This document shows positions 41,575 to 49,159 of a stretch of 64,000 nt of DNA, one piece after another; position 1 is the first letter of the stretch; every line of letters starts with the position of its first letter. The position numbers and the translations under genes are program-made. Below the pieces are notes generated by a model. The model was not told the origin of the DNA, did not search any database, and saw only the letters and a program-made list of their open reading frames with translations. The DNA is from Holdemania sp. Marseille-P2844 (lineage in GTDB: Bacteria > Bacillota_I > Bacilli_A > Erysipelotrichales > Erysipelotrichaceae). The DNA is taken from contig NZ_LT635454.1 of the NCBI RefSeq assembly GCF_900120005.1, positions 278,759 to 342,758 on the forward strand. The letters run 5' to 3'.

Positions 41575-43747
41575 TCCATCCGACTGCAATTATCAGGAGT
41601 GGGTCAATGTCGGCATGGCACTTAAGCATGAGGGCTACACCGCGGCAGATTGGGACGCCTGGTCTGCCCGAGATGGTGGCCGGTATCATGCAGGCGAATG
41701 CTTTAAAAAATGGGCGACATTTGAGGGCACTGGCACGCCTGTAACTGGCGGGACGATTGTGCAGATGGCAAAGGATCGCGGCTGGTCTCCTGCTTTATCC
41801 TCTGATCCGGGCTATAGCTTGGATTGGGATAGCGTGATCCAACAGGACGATGTTGTTATTGTGGACAAAGGATGGGTAGAGGCTCGTGAGATTAAAGAGC
41901 CTGTCAGCTGGGATCCAGTCAAGGAACTCATTACATATCTGGAAACATTGTTTGAATCCGATGAAAATGTCGGATACGTTACGCGAAGTTTTGAGCGAGA
42001 TGGAAAGTATTTACCAACCAAAGGCTGCTGGGATCGTAGTGCAGGACAGCTCATTGATGCGCTGCTCAAATGTAAAGGCGATATTGGAGCCGTGCTTGGT
42101 GATTACAACCCAGAGGTAGGAGCTTGGATTCGATTCAATCCGCTGGATGGCAAAGGTATTAAAAACGATAATGTTACAGATTACCGGTTTGCGCTTGTAG
42201 AGTCCGATAGCACGGACCTCGAAAAGCAAAACGCGATTATCCATGAGTTGGAGCTGCCGGTTGCTTGCCTGGTGTTTTCAGGCAAAAAGAGCGTCCATGC
42301 CATCGTCAGGGTGGACGCTGCTAACTACGATGAGTACCGCAAGCGTGTTGATTATCTTTATGCGGTCTGCAAAAAAAATGGTCTGGAGATAGACCAGCAG
42401 AATAAAAATCCATCCCGGCTGTCCCGGATGCCGGGCGTGATCCGCGCCGGGCGCAAGCAGTTCCTCATGGAAACCAATGTCGGCAAGGGTAGCTGGGACG
42501 AATGGCGGGAATGGATCGAGGCAGTCAACGATGATTTGCCGGATCCGGAACCGCTGGAAGCAGTTTGGGATAACTTGCCTGCGCTGGCTGCACCGTTGAT
42601 TGACGGCGTCCTGCGTCAGGGGCATAAGATGTTGCTTGCCGGACCTTCAAAAGCCGGTAAGAGTTTTTCGCTCATTGAGCTGTGTATCGCGATCGCTGAG
42701 GGCTCTTCCTGGTTCGGGTGGCCATGCACTCGTGGGCGTGTTTTATATGTCAATCTGGAGCTCGATCGAGCCAGCTGCTTACACCGTTTCAAAGACGTTT
42801 ACCAAGCGCTAGGGATTAAGCCGGAGCACCTCCAGAACATTGATATCTGGAATCTGCGAGGCCGCTCAGTGCCGATGGACAAGCTGGCTCCTAAGTTGAT
42901 CCGAAGGGCAGCTAAAAAGGACTATATCGCCATTGTGATTGATCCAATTTACAAAGTCATTACAGGCGACGAAAATAGTGCCGACCAGATGGCCAACTTC
43001 TGCAATCAGTTTGACAAGGTGTGTACGGAGCTGGGAGTCGCGGTAATCTACTGCCATCACCATAGCAAGGGCAGCCAAGGTAACAAGCGCAGCATGGACC
43101 GTGCGTCCGGATCCGGAGTCTTTGCCCGGGATCCTGATGCTCTTCTGGATCTGATCGAGCTAGACCTGCCGGAGAGCCTGCAGAAGCAGCAGGACGATCA
43201 GATGGTCTGCCAGGTATGCAAAGACTACCTGCAGCGTGCCGGGCAGCTGTACAAAATATCCCAGGACGATCAGTGCAGCGCGTCACGGATGACGCAGACT
43301 TGCAGAGAGACGTTTGACGATCGGGAGTATCAACGGTTGTGTGATGACATTCTCGCAGCCAGGACGGCAATGCAAGGGCGCACGGCGTGGCGGATCGAGG
43401 GCACGCTCCGGGAGTTCCCCAAGTTCGCTCCAGTCAACCTCTGGTTTGATTATCCCGTGCATCATGTCGACAATATCGGTGTGTTAGCGGACGTAGAACC
43501 GGATGGCGATGTTCCGCTGTGGAAAAAGGCTGCAGAAAAGAGGAAGCCACCTGGAGATAAAAGAAAAGAACGAAAAGAAGCCATTGAAACAGCATACAGT
43601 GCATGCACAATCGACGGTGATGTGACTGTGGAGGCGATGGCTGAATATATGGGAGTGACTGAAAAAACAGTCAGAAATCGAATAAAAGAACACGGTGATT
43701 TTTGGGTTGACGAAGGCAAAGTGGGCAGAAAATCACAGGGAAAATAG
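41540..43747 (+). CDS. Phage primase-helicase (PriCT-2 and RepA-like AAA ATPase)
   Basis: A 735-residue replication protein. The N-terminal PriCT-2-like region (about 1-80: CNYQEWVNVGMALKHEG) is followed by a primase-type segment (about 140-330) with LVFSGKKSVHAIVRVD and SRLSRMPGV, and a RepA/AAA_25 helicase domain with Walker A AGPSKAGKSFS (about 367-377) and VIDPIYKV. The C-terminus carries a helix-turn-helix (VEAMAEYMGVTEKTVRNRI). GGAGG precedes the ATG. The repeat-dense candidate origin starts at its stop codon, a normal place for an initiator's target. Confidence 0.88.
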   Translation: MIDLKAILEYIDPSDCNYQEWVNVGMALKHEGYTAADWDAWSARDGGRYHAGECFKKWATFEGTGTPVTGGTIVQMAKDRGWSPALSSDPGYSLDWDSVIQQDDVVIVDKGWVEAREIKEPVSWDPVKELITYLETLFESDENVGYVTRSFERDGKYLPTKGCWDRSAGQLIDALLKCKGDIGAVLGDYNPEVGAWIRFNPLDGKGIKNDNVTDYRFALVESDSTDLEKQNAIIHELELPVACLVFSGKKSVHAIVRVDAANYDEYRKRVDYLYAVCKKNGLEIDQQNKNPSRLSRMPGVIRAGRKQFLMETNVGKGSWDEWREWIEAVNDDLPDPEPLEAVWDNLPALAAPLIDGVLRQGHKMLLAGPSKAGKSFSLIELCIAIAEGSSWFGWPCTRGRVLYVNLELDRASCLHRFKDVYQALGIKPEHLQNIDIWNLRGRSVPMDKLAPKLIRRAAKKDYIAIVIDPIYKVITGDENSADQMANFCNQFDKVCTELGVAVIYCHHHSKGSQGNKRSMDRASGSGVFARDPDALLDLIELDLPESLQKQQDDQMVCQVCKDYLQRAGQLYKISQDDQCSASRMTQTCRETFDDREYQRLCDDILAARTAMQGRTAWRIEGTLREFPKFAPVNLWFDYPVHHVDNIGVLADVEPDGDVPLWKKAAEKRKPPGDKRKERKEAIETAYSACTIDGDVTVEAMAEYMGVTEKTVRNRIKEHGDFWVDEGKVGRKSQGK

Positions 43748-43960
43748 GGAAAATTTCCCTCAATTTCCCTTTCCCTGAAAATCTTAGGGAAGGAAAAAAA
43801 CATGACAATTTCCTTCCTTTCCCTAAGGGAAAGTAGGGAAAAAAACGAAAATTTCCTTTCCCTAGGGAAGGAAAAAAACATGTTATTTTCTTTCCTTTCC
43901 CGGGAAGGGAAAATCTATATATATAAATATATAAATTTCCGTTTCCCTGACGGTCAAAGG
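43745..43960. other. Candidate phage replication origin: dense TTTCCC/GGGAAA repeats and AT-rich tract
   Basis: About twenty TTTCCC or GGGAAA units lie within 200 bp, forming many dyads such as TTTCCCTAAGGGAAA and TTTCCCGGGAAGGGAAA. A 20-bp direct repeat (TAGGGAAGGAAAAAAACATG) occurs at 43785-43804 and 43863-43882, and a run of TA repeats at 43915-43936 could be an unwinding element. The site follows the primase-helicase gene. Reading frames on the minus strand here are low-complexity artefacts. Confidence 0.65.
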
Positions 43961-44074
43961 GGGAAAGTAAGGCGGGCTTAAGCACTGCCCGCCCTTACCT
44001 TCCTTCCCCTGTCCTTTGACAATAAAAAGTTTTCCTCAGCACATAACTCAATAGAATTTCAGTGAGACGAAACA

Positions 44075-44311
44075 ATGAGAAAAGTAAAAAACAAAAAAGT
44101 TTTGGTAACTATGAATATGCCACCTTTGTATCACACAATTCCTGGAGAACGATTTGACATAAGAAAAAGCGAATGTATACAGTGGCTAATTCGTCGACCA
44201 GATATTTTGAATTATTTGTGGGATCAGATAAAACAATCTGGATATATCGTGTTTGACCCACAGACCGGTAAATGGCATGGCGTCGATTTCAGAAAAGAGG
44301 AGAATGAATGA
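44075..44311 (+). CDS. Phage hypothetical protein, 78 residues
   Basis: A short basic protein (MRKVKNKKVLVTMNMPPLYH) with a helical middle, QWLIRRPDILNYLWDQIKQS, and the ending GYIVFDPQTGKWHGVDF. It resembles small winged-helix or HTH-like phage proteins but no family can be named. Its end overlaps the next gene by four bases (ATGA). A weak ribosome site GTGAGACG precedes it. The gene lies directly after the candidate origin. Confidence 0.65.
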   Translation: MRKVKNKKVLVTMNMPPLYHTIPGERFDIRKSECIQWLIRRPDILNYLWDQIKQSGYIVFDPQTGKWHGVDFRKEENE

Positions 44312-44529
44312 AAGTGAATATTACACAACATCGACCAGGGCAAGGCGGCATCCTCTGCTTGCCGATGCTTAAAAATATCCCGACTGGGCGAGAAGGATGG
44401 AAAAAGACGACCTGCCCAATTTGTGGACGCGAATGTTGGATCACACCCGGGCACGTAGAAGCCATGTCAAAAGAGCCCGAGCTTAAAGCAGCATGTACGG
44501 AGTGTGCGCTGCGGAGTGGCAATGCTTGA
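44308..44529 (+). CDS. Small zinc-finger phage protein
   Basis: A 73-residue protein with CPICGREC near residues 36-43 and CTECAL near residue 64, a four-Cys zinc-binding pattern. The N-terminal part is basic. It overlaps the preceding gene by four bases and the RusA gene by eight, in a tightly coupled series. Function is unknown; such proteins are frequent next to RusA in phages. Confidence 0.72.
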   Translation: MKVNITQHRPGQGGILCLPMLKNIPTGREGWKKTTCPICGRECWITPGHVEAMSKEPELKAACTECALRSGNA

Positions 44530-44914
44530 GTTTTTTCTGCCGATGGTCCCGCCGACGGTGACCGCCCAGGAGCACAAGGTTACAGTGGCCAACGGTAAGC
44601 CACGATTTTACGATCCACCGAAGCTATCTGCAGCGCGTAGTAAGCTGACTGGGGCGCTTGCCTATCACCGACCGGATACGCCGCTCAGCGGGCCTCTGAG
44701 GCTTGTGGTCAAGTGGTGCTTCCCAGCGAGCAGGCATTTGGATGGCCAGTACAAGGATACTCGGCCGGACACTGACAATCTGCAGAAGCTGCTCAAGGAC
44801 TGCATGACGGCTTGTGGGTACTGGCGTGATGATGCCCAGGTGGCCAGTGAGATCGCCGAGAAGTTCTGGGCAACGGTTCCGGGGATTTATATCAAAGTGG
44901 AGGAGTTATCATGA
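44522..44914 (+). CDS. RusA-family Holliday junction resolvase
   Basis: Cuts four-way DNA junctions made during phage recombination and before packaging. The 130-residue protein, counted from ATG 44522, shows the family core: FFLPMVPPTVTAQEH at the start, and KDTRPDTDNLQKLLKDCMTA followed by YWRDDAQVASE, with the catalytic aspartates in RPDTDN and RDDAQV. GCGGAG lies upstream. It is placed inside a chain of overlapping small genes. Confidence 0.9.
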   Translation: MLEFFLPMVPPTVTAQEHKVTVANGKPRFYDPPKLSAARSKLTGALAYHRPDTPLSGPLRLVVKWCFPASRHLDGQYKDTRPDTDNLQKLLKDCMTACGYWRDDAQVASEIAEKFWATVPGIYIKVEELS

Positions 44915-45072
44915 GTAAAACATTAGACGACGCCTACAAGGCGCTCAGCTGGATGGGGGCCAACATGCGGCCAGTCTGCATTAACGACATGGACACAGGA
45001 TACAAGATGGAGCTAGCGGTTAAAGCCGCTTTGGATGAGCTAAAGGCAAGGGAGAAAAAAGATGAAATGTAG
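44911..45072 (+). CDS. Small phage protein, 53 residues
   Basis: Starts at ATG 44911 inside the RusA stop (ATGA overlap) with AGGAG upstream. The product is MSKTLDDAYKALSWMGANMR and on to KAREKKDEM, helical and charged. It overlaps the Cys-rich gene by 11 bases. No family is recognised, but the coupling argues that it is translated. Confidence 0.6.
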   Translation: MSKTLDDAYKALSWMGANMRPVCINDMDTGYKMELAVKAALDELKAREKKDEM

Positions 45073-45253
45073 CGAATGTAAACACTGCAAATTTATGGAG
45101 TCCAACGGAAGCCCTAACCGGTATTACTGCACACATCCCATAGCAGCTCAGCTCGTTTGTGCAGGGGCAAGGATGATCTGCAGAACTGAGCGGGGATCAA
45201 GGGAGATCACGGTCAAAACGGCACCAAAGTGGTGCCCACTTAAAGAAAAATGA
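45062..45253 (+). CDS. Cys-rich small phage protein
   Basis: A 63-residue protein with MKCSECKHCKF at the start, YYCTHP near residue 21, and later CAGARMIC and WCPLKEK. Seven to eight cysteines suggest one or two zinc sites. Similar short proteins with a CxxCxxC start occur in many Bacillota phages; the function is unknown. It overlaps both neighbours by a few bases. Confidence 0.72.
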   Translation: MKCSECKHCKFMESNGSPNRYYCTHPIAAQLVCAGARMICRTERGSREITVKTAPKWCPLKEK

Positions 45254-45513
45254 AACAGGTTTTAAAATATCCTGGAGCTAAAACTAGGCTGGCGCCCTGG
45301 ATCTGCTCATATATCCCCGATCACAAGGTATATCTGGAGCCATTTTTCGGATCTGGCGCGGTGTTTTTTAACAAAGTTCCATGTCGAGTAGAGACTATCA
45401 ACGACCTTAACGAAGAGGTCTACAACTATTTCAAAGTGCTGAGAGATTGGCCTGATGAACTGATCCGGTTGATTGAGCTTACAACTTACGGTCGCGCAGA
45501 GTACGTTACTTGA
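45250..45513 (+). pseudogene. Truncated D12-class (Dam-type) DNA adenine methylase
   Basis: Only the first 87 residues of a D12 methylase remain. The N-terminal block LKYPGAKTRLAPWICSYIP and the SAM motif YLEPFFGSGAVFFNK (about 29-43) are intact, and INDLNEEVYNYFKVLRD follows. The frame stops after LTTYGRAEYVT, exactly where family members continue with a long target-recognition and DPPY-containing part. The missing portion is not found downstream; instead a new HTH gene and a different methyltransferase begin. It is probably a recombination remnant. Confidence 0.78.
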
Positions 45514-45546
45514 ACAGCGTCGTGCAATAGAGAGGATGAAATACTG

Positions 45547-45999
45547 ATGGCGTCATCCGCATATACGATAAAGCAAGAACAATATGAAAAAAATATCAAA
45601 CTTGTTTACGAGTATGAAAGCGAAAGAAATATGAATCATACGGAATTTGCCAGAATCTGCGGAATTAACTATAACACATTTGCGCAAATTGCTTCTGGAC
45701 GGTTCAGCGGAACAATTTTTACATGGAGAAAGATAAAAGCCGCAACAAACTTAAAAATCGAATATGATCAAAAGATATGCGATTGCCTGCCGCCAAAACT
45801 GAGCAAAAATGAAATATTTTTGACGGATTATGTTATTCCCCATATCGTGAAATTTGGGAATGTGTATATGAATCCGATGAGAGTGAAACAGTTAGGAGGC
45901 AAGAAAAAAACAATAGATGTGATGAAAGCATACGGGCTTAATTGCCAATTTAGAAACGAAAGTGAAGGGAAGGGATTTACCTTGGAGGTAGTCAAATAA
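45547..45999 (+). CDS. HTH-containing phage protein of unknown function
   Basis: A 150-residue protein. Residues about 15-65 (YESERNMNHTEFARICGI, NTFAQIASGRFSGTIF) look like an XRE-type helix-turn-helix. The C-terminal half (IFLTDYVIPHIVKFGNVYMN, KTIDVMKAYGLN) is not recognised. It overlaps the methyltransferase gene by one base, suggesting a linked function, perhaps its controller. The region is richer in A and T than the genes before it, and it follows the truncated D12 gene, so the pair may have arrived together. Confidence 0.65.
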   Translation: MASSAYTIKQEQYEKNIKLVYEYESERNMNHTEFARICGINYNTFAQIASGRFSGTIFTWRKIKAATNLKIEYDQKICDCLPPKLSKNEIFLTDYVIPHIVKFGNVYMNPMRVKQLGGKKKTIDVMKAYGLNCQFRNESEGKGFTLEVVK

Positions 46000-46751
46000 T
46001 GAAAATTGAATTATACAATGATCACTTTGAAAACGCCAAACGATACCAGATCCCACGGGCGCAGTTGATCATTGCGGATATACCGTACAATATCGGGATC
46101 AACGCTTACGGAAGCCGTTCTGATTGGTATATTGGCGGCGACAACAAAAATGGCGAAAGTGATAAGGCGGGAAAGGAATTCTTTGACACGGACAAGGATT
46201 TCAAAATTTATAACTTTTTCCAGTTCGGCACGCGGCTTCTCAGGCCGGAGCCGAAGGAAAGAGGAAAAGCGCCGTGTATGATCATCTTCTGCAGTTGGCA
46301 ACAACTGAACGAGATCACAGACTATGCCAAACAATTTGGATTTAATCATACACAGCCGCTGTTCTTCATAAAAAAATCATCGTCGCAGGTATTAAAAGCA
46401 AATATGCGTATCTGTGGCGCAACAGAAACAGCGCTTGTCCTGTATCGTGACAAACTGCCTAAATTTAATAACGGTGGGAATATGATTCTGGATTGGTTTG
46501 AGTGGGATAAGTCAGGAAAATACCCGAAGATTCACCCAACACAAAAGCCAGTTCCAGTGCTAAAACGACTGATTGAAATCTACACGGATCCAGGCGATGT
46601 TGTGATTGATCCGGTGGCCGGTAGCGGAAGCACATTAAGAGCTTGCGCCGAGCTGAATCGGAATTGCTATGGGTTTGAGATCAAGAAAGAGTTTTACAGA
46701 GCAGCTAAAGAAAAGATGTTGTCGGATGTGCCTGTATGCTTGAATTTGTGA
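45999..46751 (+). CDS. DNA methyltransferase (N4/N6, beta-type motif order)
   Basis: A 250-residue amino-methyltransferase. The catalytic motif IV is near the start (LIIADIPYNIG, DIPY at about residue 27) and the SAM motif I is near the end (VVIDPVAGSGSTLRACAELN, about 205-224), the order of the beta group. IHPTQKPVPVLKRLI near 182 is the usual lead-in. It probably methylates adenine or cytosine in phage DNA to evade restriction. No cognate endonuclease is visible nearby. It replaces, in position, the truncated D12 methylase. Confidence 0.88.
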   Translation: MKIELYNDHFENAKRYQIPRAQLIIADIPYNIGINAYGSRSDWYIGGDNKNGESDKAGKEFFDTDKDFKIYNFFQFGTRLLRPEPKERGKAPCMIIFCSWQQLNEITDYAKQFGFNHTQPLFFIKKSSSQVLKANMRICGATETALVLYRDKLPKFNNGGNMILDWFEWDKSGKYPKIHPTQKPVPVLKRLIEIYTDPGDVVIDPVAGSGSTLRACAELNRNCYGFEIKKEFYRAAKEKMLSDVPVCLNL

Positions 46752-46763
46752 GGGAAATGAAAA

Positions 46764-46958
46764 ATGATCAAATTTAAGAAATCAGAAAAAATTGCAGCAA
46801 AAGATCGAACAGTCTTTTGCGGATGGGAAAAGAAAGCGATCCAGCCATCGACGGCAATGAAAAGAATTGCAGAGAACAATGGAATCGATCCGGAATTGAT
46901 AAACATTGACGAATTTGAAGAAATGGCAGCCAGTCTTGGGTATTGGAGGACGAGATGA
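46764..46958 (+). CDS. Small phage protein, 64 residues
   Basis: A charged helical protein (MIKFKKSEKIAAKDRTVFCG, ending FEEMAASLGYWRTR). GAGGGAAATGAAAA precedes the ATG. It overlaps the next micro-gene by four bases. No family is recognised. Confidence 0.55.
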   Translation: MIKFKKSEKIAAKDRTVFCGWEKKAIQPSTAMKRIAENNGIDPELINIDEFEEMAASLGYWRTR

Positions 46959-47032
46959 AAAAGAAACTGAATCTCATCAGCAAAACGACGAACATCCGGA
47001 GTCCTAAAAAGGGCCAGAGGAAAGGAAGGTAA
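46955..47032 (+). CDS. Possible 25-residue basic micro-protein
   Basis: Starts at ATG 46955 within the preceding stop (ATGA overlap, GGAGG upstream) and reads MKKKLNLISKTTNIRSPKKG then QRKGR. It is strongly basic. Its own end supplies the AGGAAAGGAAGG ribosome site of the next gene, so it may be only a coupling leader. Confidence 0.35.
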   Translation: MKKKLNLISKTTNIRSPKKGQRKGR

Positions 47033-47034
47033 AG

Positions 47035-47232
47035 ATGATTAAATTAACAGAAATCGAGAAAAAGATTATTAACGATATTGCTGACCCTTTATATACCGCT
47101 GAGTTTGTTGAGGAGTGGATCAACCGTGACGATAATGTGATTATTAATCCATTTGCTGCTTTGCAAGCTATGGGAGCAAAAGGATACCATCAAGCCGTTA
47201 AACGTATGGCGGCGCTTAGGGGGTCAAAATGA
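47035..47232 (+). CDS. Small phage protein, 65 residues
   Basis: Begins MIKLTEIEKKIINDIADPLY after AGGAAAGGAAGG. The sequence is helical and ends RMAALRGSK. No family is recognised. It overlaps the following 24-residue membrane peptide by four bases. Confidence 0.6.
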   Translation: MIKLTEIEKKIINDIADPLYTAEFVEEWINRDDNVIINPFAALQAMGAKGYHQAVKRMAALRGSK

Positions 47233-47303
47233 TCCCCGTGATACTTGCTACCGCCTTTGTGGCGGTCGTTCTGTTGATCGATCGGATCGGGGGTGATCGC
47301 TGA
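47229..47303 (+). CDS. Possible 24-residue membrane micro-protein
   Basis: The frame reads MIPVILATAFVAVVLLIDRI then GGDR, one hydrophobic helix with a charged end. It begins at an ATGA overlap with the upstream gene and its stop codon overlaps the ATG of the HAD gene, so it bridges two real genes by translational coupling. GGGG lies upstream. Expression is inferred. Confidence 0.45.
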   Translation: MIPVILATAFVAVVLLIDRIGGDR

Positions 47304-47803
47304 TGAGCAAGATAGTATCATTTGACTTTGATGGCACCCTGGCGGTGACCAAGTGGCCGGAGATTATCCGGCCAATCTATCCGATCGTTGAGTATGCCAA
47401 GCAATGCAAGGCCGCAGGTGATCAGATCATCCTCAACACGATGCGTGAGGGCGATCGGTTACAAGAGGCTGTTGATTGGTGTCTGGCACAAGGTATTGAG
47501 TTTGACGCTGTCAACGATAATGTCCTTTGCATGCAGGAGCTTTATAAAAATAATCCGCGTAAAATTTTTGCCGACGAATACATCGATGATCGCAATCTGG
47601 TGTTTGCTGGTGTTGGCAATGGGAGCCGACGTAATCTGGATAAGTATGTCGCAGAACTTTGTATCACGGTGGCGAGGAGCAACTCTTGTTACTTTGACCG
47701 CGAATGCGAATCTTGTGAATTGAATGGACTTTGTTGTGATGAGGATAAGCTGCTGGCGTTTATGATGCAGCCAGCGGATGAGAGCAATCGACAAACAGAG
47801 TAG
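47303..47803 (+). CDS. HAD-like phage hydrolase with Cys-rich tail
   Basis: A 166-residue protein. The first 115 residues form a minimal HAD fold: motif I FDFDGTLA (about 7-14), motif II in LNTMREGDRL, and motif IV-like FADEYIDDRN near 95. No cap domain is present, as in phage polynucleotide phosphatases. The end carries a Cys cluster (CYFDRECESCELNGLCCDED near 132-151) that may bind metal. The substrate could be a nucleotide or DNA end, but this is inference. Confidence 0.75.
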   Translation: MSKIVSFDFDGTLAVTKWPEIIRPIYPIVEYAKQCKAAGDQIILNTMREGDRLQEAVDWCLAQGIEFDAVNDNVLCMQELYKNNPRKIFADEYIDDRNLVFAGVGNGSRRNLDKYVAELCITVARSNSCYFDRECESCELNGLCCDEDKLLAFMMQPADESNRQTE

Positions 47804-47821
47804 CCAATAGGAGGGATAGCG

Positions 47822-48253
47822 GTGACGGATGAGCGGATCAAACGGACAAAGGATAAGCTGCGAGTGTACGGGTCATACTCCCGTGAGATTAGCAAGTTAC
47901 GAGTATGGCTACTTGATCTTAGCACCTATCTTTGGCTGCATGAGGACTGGCCAGAGCAGGCAGCCAGAGAGATGCACATCAGAGGCTTAGATAACAAGCA
48001 TCCACCAGGCCAGCAACTCTGCGTGCAAAAGGCAGCCATCGAGGCACAGCTGCAGCAGACGTTAACCGCAAGATCTGCTTTAGGCTTGGATGACTGGCTT
48101 GACAGCTTAAGCGTTGAGGATCGGCAGATCATCCGGTTGGTATATGAGGAGGGATACAGCTATCAGGCAGCTGCGCCTATGGTCAATATGTCAAAAACAG
48201 GTTTACAGTATCGTATCGATCAAATTTGTAAAAGTCCGTACGCGTACGGTTGA
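47822..48253 (+). CDS. ArpU/sigma-70 region 4-like late transcription regulator
   Basis: A 143-residue protein starting at GTG 47822 behind AGGAGGG. Its C-terminal part, SVEDRQIIRLVYEEGYSYQA and MVNMSKTGLQYRIDQI, is a sigma region 4-like helix-turn-helix. Proteins of this type (ArpU, DUF1492, RinA-like) sit just before the terminase genes in Bacillota phages and activate late transcription. A perfect 14-bp palindrome CCGTACGCGTACGG overlaps its 3' end (48236-48249), and a structured RNA candidate follows. Confidence 0.8.
   Translation: MTDERIKRTKDKLRVYGSYSREISKLRVWLLDLSTYLWLHEDWPEQAAREMHIRGLDNKHPPGQQLCVQKAAIEAQLQQTLTARSALGLDDWLDSLSVEDRQIIRLVYEEGYSYQAAAPMVNMSKTGLQYRIDQICKSPYAYG
48236..48249. 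promoter_or_regulatory. 14-bp palindrome before the late region
   Basis: CCGTACGCGTACGG is a perfect palindrome in the last codons of the late regulator gene. TTGACT follows at 48250 but no -10 box at normal spacing is seen, so an activator site is possible. Confidence 0.4.
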
Positions 48254-48277
48254 CTTTTGTGGTACTATACGCGCGTA

Positions 48278-48540
48278 AGATGCCAGAAGGTATCTGAGCC
48301 GATAGTAGCATCCCCACGATACGGGATCGGCGCGAGATCGGTAATTATGGCCAGTGCACACGGATGGACGCATCCTATATGCTGCCAGCGCCAGAGCCTG
48401 TGATGAGATGCCTTTGCGCCGGGCACGGAGTAACGCTGGGCTCCCGAATGGGAGTAAGTCACAGGATTAAATTAAGACTAGCGGTGGATGAATTCTAAGT
48501 GAACCCATCTGCGGAAGCACTCAGCGATGGGTGCTTTTTC
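48278..48540 (+). ncRNA. Candidate structured RNA upstream of the terminase genes
   Basis: About 260 nt without a coding frame but with many stems: AGATGCC/GGTATCT (48278-48295), GCCGAT/ATCGGC (48298-48331) enclosing CCC/GGG, GGATG/CATCC (48362-48375), a 7-bp perfect long-range stem CCTGTGA/TCACAGG (48397-48465) enclosing CTCCC-GAAT-GGGAG (48441-48454), and a closing AGCAC/GTGCT terminator with T-tract (48516-48540) that competes with CCCATC/GATGGG. It may be a regulatory or packaging RNA, or a cos/pac region. Confidence 0.55.
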
Positions 48541-48721
48541 TTTGGTTTCCAGCCTTCCTTCCCCGGCTGGATGAGGCAGGCACCCCATCTTTTCTCCTTT
48601 CTACTTTCTGACCTCCCTTTTACACTTTATACTTTTAGCCTGCAAACTCACGGCCCCGCGTATCGCCTTGCGGGGTTTTAATTTACATTTAACGCATTGA
48701 CATGAATCTGGAGGTGATAGG

Positions 48722-49159
48722 ATGCGCGGAAAATACGAGACACATGTTAAACCTAAGCTGGATCTGATTGCCCAGTGGGCGCGTGATGGCGCGATTGAGC
48801 GAGACATTGCTAAAAAGCTCGGCGTGTCCGAGAGCACGTTCAGTGGGTATAAAAAAGAGCATGAAGAGTTGATGCAGACCCTTACAGTCAACAAAGAGGT
48901 CGCGGATGCCCGAGTCGAGAGCGCGCTGTATAAGAGGGCGATCGGGTTCGAGTACACGGAAACCAGTAAAGAGGATGGCCCCGATGGCGTAAAAACCAAA
49001 ACAATGATCAAGCGGGTAGCACCTGACGTCACCGCGCAGATCTACTGGCTCAATAACCGCCGGCCGGATCGTTGGCGCAACAAGCAGGACATCAGCATTG
49101 AGGGGGCATCCAAAGTGGAGATCATCAATGACATCCCAAAGCATACCGACCCGGATTAA
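48722..49159 (+). CDS. terS: Terminase small subunit
   Basis: Recognises phage DNA for packaging. The 145-residue protein has an N-terminal helix-turn-helix (LIAQWARDGAIERDIAKKLG and VSESTFSGYKKEHEEL), a helical oligomer part and a C-terminal tail with APDVTAQIYWLNNRRPDRWR, a typical phage terS pattern. AGGTGATAGG precedes the ATG. It overlaps the large subunit gene by 32 bases. The structured RNA region lies about 180 bp upstream. Confidence 0.85.
   Translation: MRGKYETHVKPKLDLIAQWARDGAIERDIAKKLGVSESTFSGYKKEHEELMQTLTVNKEVADARVESALYKRAIGFEYTETSKEDGPDGVKTKTMIKRVAPDVTAQIYWLNNRRPDRWRNKQDISIEGASKVEIINDIPKHTDPD

Noticed and set aside
43785-43882. 20-bp direct repeat considered as CRISPR or att site
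   Set aside because: Only two copies, embedded in many related shorter repeats; fits an origin better.
43462-43985. Minus-strand frames of 69-139 codons over the repeat region
   Set aside because: Products are low-complexity Phe/Ser/Pro/Lys strings created by the TTTCCC repeats; the region reads better as an origin.
48499-49032. Frames at 48499 (+) and 48601 (-)
   Set aside because: The first overlaps the terminator of the structured RNA, the second is antisense to terS; neither has coding features.
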